The position numbers and the translations under genes were made by a program. DNA of 23,372 bases from a virus: the IMG/VR virus record IMGVR_UViG_3300034104_001272, positions 1 through 23,372 of that record; one strand, written 5' to 3'. The stretch's first letter is position 1; each line of letters begins with the position of its first letter. Shown here one piece after another: positions 1 to 5,340 of the stretch. The notes below the pieces were generated by a model that searched no databases, had not been told where the DNA came from, and worked only from the letters and a program-made list of their open reading frames with translations.

Positions 1-247
1 TAAGTGATGCCTTGGCCCGCTCGGCTGGGCCTTTGGCGTTTTCTACAACTCCAGACATTCTGGCGCAAAAGGCTTTCTTACGGCCCTCATCAGCTTTTGT
101 CTTGGGGTTTGGTGCAGGAGCCTTGAGGTTCGAGCCAGTCTCGCGGTTGTACTTGGCTCGGCCCTTTTCTGTCAAGCCTGCGCCCTTGGATACAGGCAGC
201 TTCTCGCCACGACCGACAGAGAGTGAAACGCCTTTTTTGGTAGCCAT
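1..247 (-). CDS. DUF6321-like conserved phage protein, partial (3' end outside window)
   Basis: The reading frame starts at the ATG at 247-245 and is still open at the left edge, giving 82 visible residues. It is Lys/Arg-rich and reads MATKKGVSLSVGRGEKLP, then TEKGRAKYNRETGSNLKAP at about 26-44 and a KKAFCARM segment at 57-64. I recognise this pattern (GRxKYNRxTGSNLKAPxP...KxFCARM) as the small basic phage family called DUF6321, found in many aquatic phages; its function is unknown. The stop of terL and this start share one base (TGATG), so the gene is very likely translationally coupled to the terminase. It may be a structural or DNA-binding accessory protein, but nothing in the sequence proves that. 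Confidence 0.8.
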   Translation of the reverse strand, partial: MATKKGVSLSVGRGEKLPVSKGAGLTEKGRAKYNRETGSNLKAPAPNPKTKADEGRKKAFCARMSGVVENAKGPAERAKASL

Positions 248-1788
248 CACGAACCCATCCATGAAGTGAAAGTAGCGCCGTTTTGAGCGTTGCGCCGGGT
301 GGTTGTTCGTTCATTGTACTCCCGATGTGCCACGGGATGTGCAAATGTTACGGCAATCGCATCGGCTGCGTCAGGAGAGGCCAGTCCACGGGCTTTCATT
401 TCCTTCTTGCCTTCCAAAAAAATGGTGCCAGCCGAGTTGGGCTTCTTCATCGGGCCGACCAAATCGCTCTTGAGCAGCCTGTCCTGCGGAATCGAAGCGG
501 TCTTGAGCCAGTCGCGCATTGCACCCCAGATCTCAGCCCGCTTGTTGCCCCACATGGTCGGGTTCTTGGCCTTCCAGCCGAAGTTGACCCCGCGCACTTT
601 GTACTTCTGCTCGGTCAATCTGTCAAGGATGCCGTAGCCAAGCCCACCCTCGTCGATCACGGTCAGTGCTGGCCGGTACTCCTCGATGGCGTCAATGACG
701 TGGCCCACGGTGGTCATGGTGTCGTCGCCCTTGAACCGCTTGATCGCCACGATGTCACGCCCACGGCGCACGGCGATCACGGTGCTGTCCATGCCGCCAC
801 GGGCCGGGTCAACGCCGATCACGATGGGTGCAGTCATGTCCTTGTACTGTGGCCGCTTCATGGCGTCATCTACGCTGTGTGGTGCGATGAACTGGTCTTG
901 GCCTGACTTGGGGAAGTCACCATACACCTCGACCCGCGCCTCGTCGCTGTCCTCACCGTACTCGTTGATGATCTGCTGGTAGATGCTCTTGTCGGTACCC
1001 TCGACTGTGCGGGCGTCGATCTTCTCGCTCTCCCAGAACTCCCGTTTACTGCCGTCCACGGCCTCGTAGAAGTACCCGGTGTTGCGACGACCGTTACTGA
1101 ACGCCAGCCAGTACCGATCCAAGATGTTCTCTGTAAAGAAGCCCGCAGCCACGGACCAGATGCTGTCCGGGATACCTGACGCCTCGTCGAAGATCACCAT
1201 CATGCCGTCCATGTTGTGGACACCGGCGTAGGCGTCTGGGTTCTCCTCGCTCCACAGCTTACCCTCAGCGCCCCAGTACCGGGTGCCCTTCTTGAGGTCA
1301 CGCTCGACCAACTCAGTCAACCAGTTGGCTGGGTTTAGGCTCGTGGCCGTTGGCTCCCACCAGTGGGCGTTGATCGCCATCGTGACCCACTTAGTCAACT
1401 CACCCCACGTCACTTTACGCAACTGGTTCTCGCTGTTGGCACTGACAATCACGCTTGACCCGATCCGGGTACTCAGCATCCACAGGATCAGCCACGACAC
1501 GAGTGCAGACTTGCCCACACCCCGGCCAGAACTGATGGCCCTGCGCATCGCGTCGATCAACTCATCGTTGGTCAGCTTGCCCCGGTTCTCCTTGATGAAG
1601 TCCCGTATCCTGCGCAGCGTCCTGCGCTGCCACGCACGAGGGGCTTTGAAGTGTTCGAGTGGGGTGTTCTTCTGCCCCCAAGGGAACGCAAAGAGCACAA
1701 ACGCCTCAGGGTCGTCCTTGATAGACGGACTCCAAAGCTGGGCCATGAGCATCTGCTCGTCTTCAGGCGAGTAACGAGGCTTCTGCAT
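247..1788 (-). CDS. terL: Terminase large subunit (packaging ATPase/nuclease)
   Basis: This 513-residue protein is the motor that translocates DNA into the prohead and cuts the concatemer. The N-terminal ATPase shows a Walker A, SGRGVGKSA, at 87-95 and a Walker B, MMVIFDE, at 196-202. The C-terminal RNase H-like nuclease shows its acidic residues in VIGVDPARGG (D327), TVIDEGG (D379) and SPDAADA (D473/D476). Length and motif order are complete and normal for the family. The start at 1788 has a good Shine-Dalgarno (CTGGAG about 9 nt upstream) and overlaps the terS stop by one base (TGATG). Its stop overlaps the next start in the same way. The packaging strategy (cos or headful) cannot be read from this protein by eye. 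Confidence 0.96.
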   Translation of the reverse strand: MQKPRYSPEDEQMLMAQLWSPSIKDDPEAFVLFAFPWGQKNTPLEHFKAPRAWQRRTLRRIRDFIKENRGKLTNDELIDAMRRAISSGRGVGKSALVSWLILWMLSTRIGSSVIVSANSENQLRKVTWGELTKWVTMAINAHWWEPTATSLNPANWLTELVERDLKKGTRYWGAEGKLWSEENPDAYAGVHNMDGMMVIFDEASGIPDSIWSVAAGFFTENILDRYWLAFSNGRRNTGYFYEAVDGSKREFWESEKIDARTVEGTDKSIYQQIINEYGEDSDEARVEVYGDFPKSGQDQFIAPHSVDDAMKRPQYKDMTAPIVIGVDPARGGMDSTVIAVRRGRDIVAIKRFKGDDTMTTVGHVIDAIEEYRPALTVIDEGGLGYGILDRLTEQKYKVRGVNFGWKAKNPTMWGNKRAEIWGAMRDWLKTASIPQDRLLKSDLVGPMKKPNSAGTIFLEGKKEMKARGLASPDAADAIAVTFAHPVAHREYNERTTTRRNAQNGATFTSWMGS

Positions 1789-2372
1789 CAGTTGTTCTCC
1801 AGTCTTGGTGTCACATCTGAGACATCAATTACCTCACCCTCAATCACCCGAGCCTGTGCTTGTGCCAGCGCCTCAGTGATAGAGATGGTGCCACCGAGTT
1901 CAATCTGCTTGGTCTCGCCGTAGCGTTTCCTGTTATGCGCACTCATGAGCCACTTGCGCGTGTCGATGCGCAACTTGTCCCTGTTGACCGTATCGTTCGA
2001 TTGTGGGTCAACGGCCTCGGCCCCATCGGCAATCTCAATGATCTCGCCAGCCAAGAACTCAGTGCGCATCTCTTGCGCTTCCTTGAATCGCTCATGACGA
2101 ACCGGGTCACGCTTGATCCAGCGCAGAAAGTCCTCGTAGCTCACGAGTCGTGGGTCATCCTCGACAAGGGACTTGAGTGAGCGTCCACGGTAGACCTGTT
2201 CGATGAAGTTCTCGAACATGTTCTCGTATTGCAGGTGCAATAGCTCCCGCGCCACCTTGGAAGCATTCGAGGTTATCGGGGTGCTTGGTGGTGCATCTGG
2301 CACGGACAGCCAATTGGGTAGCGATTCATCGGTGACAACCGTGCCTACGAACGAGTTAGTGTCTTGTTTCAT
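1788..2372 (-). CDS. terS: Terminase small subunit
   Basis: A 194-residue protein directly upstream of terL. It has a helical, HTH-like middle (YEDFLRWIKRDPVRHERFKEA, about 99-119) followed by AGEIIEIADG and RDKLRIDTRKWLMSAHNRKRYG, a layout typical of small terminase subunits that bind the packaging site and regulate the large subunit. Its N-terminal 40 residues are polar and probably disordered. The start is the first ATG after the control region; a weak Shine-Dalgarno (GTAGG) precedes it. As first gene of the leftward unit it lies about 40 bp downstream of a candidate promoter that overlaps a palindromic operator. Assignment rests on composition, the RDKLRIDxRKW segment and position. Confidence 0.88.
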   Translation of the reverse strand: MKQDTNSFVGTVVTDESLPNWLSVPDAPPSTPITSNASKVARELLHLQYENMFENFIEQVYRGRSLKSLVEDDPRLVSYEDFLRWIKRDPVRHERFKEAQEMRTEFLAGEIIEIADGAEAVDPQSNDTVNRDKLRIDTRKWLMSAHNRKRYGETKQIELGGTISITEALAQAQARVIEGEVIDVSDVTPRLENN

Positions 2373-2409
2373 AGTGCCTACAGTGTACTACGGGATGTTC
2401 ATGGTGTCT

Positions 2410-2439
2410 AGTGTACCCATTGGGTTTTTGATTTTTGAA
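2410..2439 (-). promoter_or_regulatory. Candidate left-facing promoter with embedded operator
   Basis: On the minus strand, TTCAAA (2439-2434) and TACACT (2415-2410) are separated by 18 bp and face terS. Each hexamer matches the sigma-70 consensus at 4 of 6 positions, so on its own this is weak. The perfect palindrome at 2415-2425 fills the downstream half of the spacer and touches the -10. This mirrors the geometry of the much stronger right-facing promoter at 2903-2930. Confidence 0.45.
2415..2425. promoter_or_regulatory. Palindromic operator copy, left edge (ACCCATTGGGT)
   Basis: This is the outermost left copy of the 11-bp inverted repeat ACCCANTGGGT. Read toward terS it is ACCCAATGGGT, the same central base as the right-edge operator read toward the early genes. 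It overlaps the candidate leftward promoter, so a bound protein would block RNA polymerase there. Confidence 0.7.
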
Positions 2440-2529
2440 AAAAATTTCACGGGTTTTGTGATGCCTACGTAGCCGTGACCTCTGGGCGCTCGGCCCTACC
2501 CCCTCCCCCCTGATCAAGCGCACCCCTGC

Positions 2530-2656
2530 ACCCAGTGGGTCAACACCCCAGCACCCAGTGGGTCAGTCAACCCAGTGGGTTTCGGGGGTCAAGATGCACC
2601 ATTTGCACCCAGTGGGTCAATGCACCCAGTGGGTCATTTGCTTGCACCCAGTGGGT
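2530..2656. repeat. Cluster of six identical ACCCAGTGGGT palindromes
   Basis: Six identical copies lie at 2530-2540, 2553-2563, 2570-2580, 2607-2617, 2624-2634 and 2646-2656, with start-to-start spacings of 23, 17, 37, 17 and 22 bp. All have G at the centre on the plus strand. Flanks are also conserved: GC or TGC before and TCA after in most copies, so the extended site approaches TG(C)ACCCA-N-TGGGTCA. A one-base-degenerate copy follows at 2679-2689, and intact copies with a central A lie at 2855-2865 and 2914-2924. The array could be an operator array, replication iterons, or both. Confidence 0.9.
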
Positions 2657-2712
2657 GAGGGAATCCCTCGATTGCATGACCCAATGGGGCAAAAAGGGCG
2701 TGATTCGGGCAA

Positions 2713-2829
2713 CCTGTGACAAAATTCCTCCGCGCGGGCGAGGCTTAAAAAATCACCTTTTTTAAATTGCACAAGGATTAAGCAAGTACCCAAATCCCCA
2801 CCCCCCATTTTGAGTCCATTTGTCACAGG
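2713..2829. other. AT-rich hairpin inside a long inverted repeat; possible origin element
   Basis: CCTGTGACAAA at 2713-2723 and its exact reverse complement TTTGTCACAGG at 2819-2829 form an 11-bp inverted repeat 95 bp apart. Between them, TTAAAAAA (2745-2752) and TTTTTTAA (2758-2765) form an 8-bp AT-only inverted repeat with a 5-nt loop. There is no credible gene here. An easily melted stretch next to an iteron-like array is what many phage and plasmid origins look like, but this is inference from layout only. Confidence 0.5.
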
Positions 2830-2854
2830 CAGCATGGAAGCCTTTAAACAGCAT

Positions 2855-2865
2855 ACCCAATGGGT
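2855..2865. promoter_or_regulatory. Palindromic operator copy (ACCCAATGGGT)
   Basis: An intact copy of the palindrome with central A, 59 bp upstream of the copy inside the rightward promoter. No convincing promoter hexamers surround it. It may be an auxiliary site for looping or cooperative binding. Confidence 0.7.
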
Positions 2866-2902
2866 AGGGAAAGTACCTAGAAGATTTTTTTCGTTTAGGG
2901 TA

Positions 2903-2930
2903 TTGACACAATGACCCAATGGGTTAGAAT
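2903..2930 (+). promoter_or_regulatory. Strong rightward early promoter with operator in its spacer
   Basis: A perfect -35 TTGACA (2903-2908) is followed after 16 bp by TAGAAT (2925-2930), a 5-of-6 match to the -10. The palindrome ACCCAATGGGT at 2914-2924 lies wholly in the spacer and ends at the base before the -10. A protein bound there would exclude RNA polymerase. The first downstream ATG is at 2964, after a good Shine-Dalgarno. Confidence 0.82.
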
Positions 2931-2963
2931 TGAGCCATCATCAACCAGTAAGGAGTAAACGTA

Positions 2964-3152
2964 ATGCGAACCATGAAGACACTGATTAGCTATGACGCTA
3001 TCCCAAAAAGCGCCGTCTATCTCGGAAGTGAAGACGGCGGCGGCTCACTCGATGAATTCACCTATGACCTGATCGAAAACGCTGACGATCCTGTGCGCTA
3101 CCGCGATGAAGACGGGATCAATCACTACTTTGAGTTGATCAACCTGTATTAA
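2964..3152 (+). CDS. Small acidic early protein, unknown function
   Basis: A 62-residue acidic protein (about 16 Asp/Glu), MRTMKTLISYDAIPKSAV..., with no domain I recognise. It is the first gene after the early promoter. AAGGAG at 2950-2955 lies 8 nt before the chosen ATG; an internal ATG at 2973 is a possible but less well spaced start. First genes of phage early operons are often small host-takeover or anti-defence proteins, but nothing here shows a specific role. Confidence 0.75.
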   Translation: MRTMKTLISYDAIPKSAVYLGSEDGGGSLDEFTYDLIENADDPVRYRDEDGINHYFELINLY

Positions 3153-3157
3153 ACCCA

Positions 3158-3175
3158 GCGGGGCGCAAGCCCCGC
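3158..3175 (+). other. Intercistronic hairpin with GCAA tetraloop
   Basis: GCGGGGC (3158-3164) and GCCCCGC (3169-3175) form a perfect 7-bp GC stem closed by GCAA, a stable GNRA tetraloop. No U-tract follows, so it is not a classical terminator. It sits just after the first early gene and before the first leader repeat, and could protect or partition the mRNA. Confidence 0.6.
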
Positions 3176-3179
3176 ACCC

Positions 3180-3193
3180 TGTAACCCGTAACC
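3180..3193 (+). repeat. Leader repeat copy 1 (TGTAACCCGTAACC)
   Basis: First of three identical 14-nt elements before early genes. It ends 17 nt before the ATG at 3211, and a TAAGGA Shine-Dalgarno follows it. Confidence 0.75.
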
Positions 3194-3210
3194 ACTGTAA
3201 GGAATCAATC

Positions 3211-3414
3211 ATGTTTGACACTGGATATTTCACCATCAGCGACTCAGGTAAACGCAGCCGCCACTTGTCGTTCGAGTTAGCCGCATACACCGCGCACCGC
3301 CGTTCAGACATTGAGCGCGTGATTGAGATTGAGCGCGTCATTGTCAATGGTCAACTGACAATTCGTGAGCGAGACGTCACAAGTCAAGCCCTTGACCTGA
3401 TTTCCACACTGTAA
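3211..3414 (+). CDS. Small early protein, unknown function
   Basis: A 67-residue protein, MFDTGYFTISDSGKRSRH..., with no recognised domain. Residues 34-42 contain a near-duplicated IERV/IEIERV segment, mirrored in the DNA as repeated GAGCGCGT. The start follows leader repeat copy 1 and TAAGGA (3198-3203). The stop codon lies inside CTGTAAGGA, so termination and the next gene's Shine-Dalgarno coincide, which suggests translational coupling to the 32-residue gene downstream. Confidence 0.75.
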   Translation: MFDTGYFTISDSGKRSRHLSFELAAYTAHRRSDIERVIEIERVIVNGQLTIRERDVTSQALDLISTL

Positions 3415-3426
3415 GGAACCGACACC

Positions 3427-3525
3427 ATGACCCGCGAAACCTTGACCAATGTTCTTTTCGCCGTGCTTATCGGCTTAGCACTGTGCGCCCTTGTGCTGCA
3501 TGGCCTCGATGCACTTTTTCTGTAA
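3427..3525 (+). CDS. 32-residue single-pass membrane micropeptide
   Basis: The frame reads MTRETLTNVLFAVLIGLAL followed by CALVLHGLDALFL and a TAA. Residues 8-25 form one hydrophobic segment long enough to cross the membrane. AAGGAACC overlapping the previous stop gives a Shine-Dalgarno at normal distance. The stop codon lies within leader repeat copy 2. Very small early membrane peptides in other phages act on host envelope processes or superinfection, but this one shows no specific motif. Support comes from the ribosome site, the tight fit between neighbours and the clean membrane segment. Confidence 0.6.
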   Translation: MTRETLTNVLFAVLIGLALCALVLHGLDALFL

Positions 3526-3534
3526 CCCGTAACC
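3521..3534 (+). repeat. Leader repeat copy 2 (TGTAACCCGTAACC)
   Basis: Identical to the copies at 3180 and 3767. It contains the stop codon of the 32-residue gene and ends 19 nt before the ATG at 3554. Confidence 0.75.
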
Positions 3535-3553
3535 TTGTAATTGGAGATTGACC

Positions 3554-3712
3554 ATGAACCAATACGCCGCAACCATCGAAACCAATGATGACGAACTGAA
3601 CCGCGAAACATTCGAATATGACGCATTCAGCGCCAGTGAAGCGCAAGCCTACGCAATGGACGATCTTCAAGACAATCAGCGCATTGTCGCCATCTGGCAG
3701 CGCATTTTGTAA
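3554..3712 (+). CDS. 52-residue acidic early protein, unknown function
   Basis: The protein begins MNQYAATIETNDDELNRETF and ends NQRIVAIWQRIL. It is strongly acidic in its first two thirds and amphipathic helical at the end. A TTGGAG Shine-Dalgarno (3541-3546) lies 7 nt before the ATG, after leader repeat copy 2. The shared leader puts it in the same regulated group as the genes at 3211 and 3798. Its size and charge would suit a DNA-mimic or an inhibitor of a host DNA-binding protein, but that is speculation; no family is recognised. Confidence 0.65.
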   Translation: MNQYAATIETNDDELNRETFEYDAFSASEAQAYAMDDLQDNQRIVAIWQRIL

Positions 3713-3726
3713 AGATAACCCAGCCT

Positions 3727-3745
3727 AAAGCCCTGTTCGGGCTTT
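3727..3745 (+). other. Intercistronic hairpin
   Basis: AAAGCCC (3727-3733) pairs perfectly with GGGCTTT (3739-3745) over a 5-nt loop. It is followed by GGGG rather than a U-tract, so efficient termination is doubtful. Like the hairpin at 3158, it lies shortly upstream of a leader repeat. Confidence 0.55.
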
Positions 3746-3766
3746 GGGGTGTGCATCTCGCCACCT

Positions 3767-3780
3767 TGTAACCCGTAACC
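3767..3780 (+). repeat. Leader repeat copy 3 (TGTAACCCGTAACC)
   Basis: Identical to the other two copies; ends 17 nt before the ATG at 3798, with CTGTAAGGA between. Confidence 0.75.
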
Positions 3781-3797
3781 CTGTAAGGATCAACATC

Positions 3798-4223
3798 ATG
3801 ACTGCAACACTTGACACAATCGACACCCTCGAATCATTGCCCGTAAAAATCGACTATGTGGGCCAAACCAAACGCGACCACAATTGGGACTGCGACCAGT
3901 GGCGCGTGACTCTTTCGAGTAGGGCAGGGTTTCACTCTTTCGACTATTTCACCGGCTTGGGACTGCGCCACAAACCCAAAACATCATGGGTGACACCAAC
4001 ACCAAAGAAACCCAAAGTCGCGGACGTGCTGCACTCGCTGATCATGGACGCCAGCGCAGCAGATGAAAACTTTCACGACTGGTGCGCGAATTACGGCTAT
4101 TCGGACGACTCCATAAAAGCCATGAACACCTATAAAGCCTGTCTGGAAATTGCCGTGGCACTGCGCAAACACTTTTCACCCGACACACTGCGCCAAGTGC
4201 GCGAACTGTTGCAAGACTACTAA
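3798..4223 (+). CDS. Conserved phage hypothetical protein
   Basis: A 141-residue protein. The frame extends upstream to 3744, but the start at 3798 is chosen because TAAGGA and leader repeat copy 3 precede it. It has an N-terminal beta-rich part with WRVTLSSRAGFHSFDYFTGLG (wrap at 38-58) and a helical C-terminal half with VADVLHSLIMDASAADENF and WCANYGYSDDSIKA. I recognise this layout (FDYFTGxG..., DVLxSLxxDA...FxxWCxxxGYdxDSxkA) as a conserved family in proteobacterial phages and prophages. No biochemical role is known to me. It is probably cytoplasmic. Confidence 0.8.
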   Translation: MTATLDTIDTLESLPVKIDYVGQTKRDHNWDCDQWRVTLSSRAGFHSFDYFTGLGLRHKPKTSWVTPTPKKPKVADVLHSLIMDASAADENFHDWCANYGYSDDSIKAMNTYKACLEIAVALRKHFSPDTLRQVRELLQDY

Positions 4224-4239
4224 ACCCGGAGCACTGACC

Positions 4240-4455
4240 ATGAAACACACTTTTAAATTGTCCATTGACTGCGCGAACGCTGCATTCTGCGAAGACGACA
4301 CCCCGACACCAGAAAGCGCAGCCCCTGAACTGGCCCGCATTCTTCGCGCAATTGCTGACCGTATCGAGTCCGGCGACACCTTTGACACTTTCCGCAACTG
4401 CCACGACATCAACGGCAACACCGTGGGCACTTTCGCCCTCAAGACGGAGCAATAA
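4240..4455 (+). CDS. Conserved small phage protein, unknown function
   Basis: A 71-residue protein starting MKHTFKLSIDCANAAF. An upstream extension of the frame to 4150 is rejected because it overlaps the previous gene and lacks a ribosome site; CCGGAG lies before 4240. The pattern of F-L-I-x-C-x-N-A-A-F at the start, PELARILRAIADRIESG at 29-45 and DINGNTVGTFAL at 56-67 recurs in small proteins of many phages (ARILRxxAxxxxxG...DxNGNxVGxF). Function is unknown. It sits 16 bp after the previous gene and 3 bp before the next. Confidence 0.75.
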   Translation: MKHTFKLSIDCANAAFCEDDTPTPESAAPELARILRAIADRIESGDTFDTFRNCHDINGNTVGTFALKTEQ

Positions 4456-4458
4456 ACC

Positions 4459-4722
4459 ATGATCGACTTAACCAAACTTGACCCCACCGAAGCAGAGCGC
4501 ATTGCATATGCTGAGGGCTTTACTGGTGTATCTGCTTTGTATTCCCGCCTGAGCGATGCTGAACATTTGGTTAGCACTCAAGCGGATGAAATCGAAGCAC
4601 TCAGAGACACCCTGCTTCAGTGTTTGCCCTTTTTTGAAGACTGGAAAGACGAAAACGGGGTCTATAAGCCCCAAACCATGCAATTCATGATCAAGAAAAT
4701 CCGTCAATCACTCGGGGATTAA
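4459..4722 (+). CDS. Coiled-coil early protein, unknown function
   Basis: An 87-residue protein. Residues 1-25 (MIDLTKLDPTEAERIAYAEG...) are followed by a predicted coiled coil at about 28-54 (heptad-like LSDAEHLVSTQADEIEALRD) and a short basic tail. GGAG at 4446-4449 precedes the ATG at a suitable distance. Its TAA directly abuts the next ATG. No family is recognised. Confidence 0.7.
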   Translation: MIDLTKLDPTEAERIAYAEGFTGVSALYSRLSDAEHLVSTQADEIEALRDTLLQCLPFFEDWKDENGVYKPQTMQFMIKKIRQSLGD

Positions 4723-4797
4723 ATGATCACCGCCCTCCTGATCGCCTTGGGGGTAGCCGTGGCTATACCCCTGATAGAACGCTTTTTAGACCTTTAA
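4723..4797 (+). CDS. 24-residue hydrophobic membrane micropeptide
   Basis: MITALLIALGVAVAIPLIER followed by FLDL and TAA. Residues 2-18 are almost wholly hydrophobic and could span the membrane once. The ATG abuts the stop of the previous gene, and CGGGGA just upstream could serve as a weak ribosome site. Very short length makes this uncertain, but it fills the gap to the next gene and matches the other early membrane peptide at 3427 in style. Confidence 0.45.
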   Translation: MITALLIALGVAVAIPLIERFLDL

Positions 4798-4816
4798 CCA
4801 TAGGACACCCCCACCC

Positions 4817-5119
4817 ATGACCGAAACCCCCCTCAAACCCTTGAAAATCCCCCCTGCTGGGTCACTGGCCGAACGGGTCAGGCACACCCTCGACCGCTTA
4901 CACCTCGACGACACCCGTGGCGCTGCTTATCTGGGCGTGCCCGTGTTCACTGTTCGCAAGTGGATCACGGGCGAACGTGAGCCGGGCGCAGCCGTGGCCC
5001 GTCTACTCGATGTGCTGGGCATGGTCGAAGCACTGGCCCCCGCGCTGCATGGGTCGTTTATGCCATCGGAACCTGTTCAAGTGAAGAAATCCCGAACCAA
5101 GAAGGAGAAGATGCAATGA
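4817..5119 (+). CDS. HTH DNA-binding protein (Cro/C1-like)
   Basis: A 100-residue protein with a helix-turn-helix at about 31-52: DDTRGAAYLGVPVFTVRKWI, where AAYLGV forms the first helix end/turn and PVFTVRKW the recognition helix. This is the XRE/Cro-like pattern in which a partner-free helix reads operator DNA. The C-terminus is Lys-rich (KKSRTKKEKMQ). It is a candidate binder of the ACCCANTGGGT palindromes 1.9 kb upstream, since it is the only clear HTH protein in the operon they control. TAGGA before the ATG is a modest Shine-Dalgarno. Its stop overlaps the next start (ATGA). Confidence 0.75.
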   Translation: MTETPLKPLKIPPAGSLAERVRHTLDRLHLDDTRGAAYLGVPVFTVRKWITGEREPGAAVARLLDVLGMVEALAPALHGSFMPSEPVQVKKSRTKKEKMQ

Positions 5120-5340
5120 CCGCCCTTGAACACTTCGAGAAACTTTATGGTGACCTGAACCTTTCGCCCGAGGATGCGGCCAAATGGGTCTTTTTATCGG
5201 GCTGGAACAGTGCCATGCAGGAGGCCATGAAGCGCGTCAACGCCATGCCCTTTGGTGACGATACCCGCGCATCATTTGCTGTCTATTTCCAGCAGATGAT
5301 GGTGATTGACCCCTCGACCATTCAGGAGAAGATGCAATGA
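5116..5340 (+). CDS. Small early protein, unknown function
   Basis: A 74-residue, helix-rich protein, MTALEHFEKLYGDLNLSPED..., with Trp/Phe-containing amphipathic helices (WVFLSGWNSAMQEAMK). It overlaps both neighbours by four bases (ATGA). Its last residues (QEKMQ) and the junction DNA AGGAGAAGATGCAATGACC are identical to the end of the previous gene, so the ribosome site and overlap were duplicated. No family is recognised. Confidence 0.7.
   Translation: MTALEHFEKLYGDLNLSPEDAAKWVFLSGWNSAMQEAMKRVNAMPFGDDTRASFAVYFQQMMVIDPSTIQEKMQ

Noticed and set aside
14-31. GGCCC/GGGCC hairpin resembling a terminator
   Set aside because: It lies within the coding region of the DUF6321-like gene and only three T follow on the opposite strand.
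2530-2656. CRISPR array
   Set aside because: Repeats are 11-bp perfect palindromes with very short irregular spacing and no cas genes; they are operator- or iteron-like.
2535-2765. 76-codon plus-strand frame across the palindrome array
   Set aside because: It is made largely of repeat translations (TQWV units), has no ribosome site and lies in regulatory DNA.
2617-2919. 100-codon minus-strand frame in the control region
   Set aside because: It crosses the operator copies and AT-rich hairpin and has no start signal or recognisable protein pattern.
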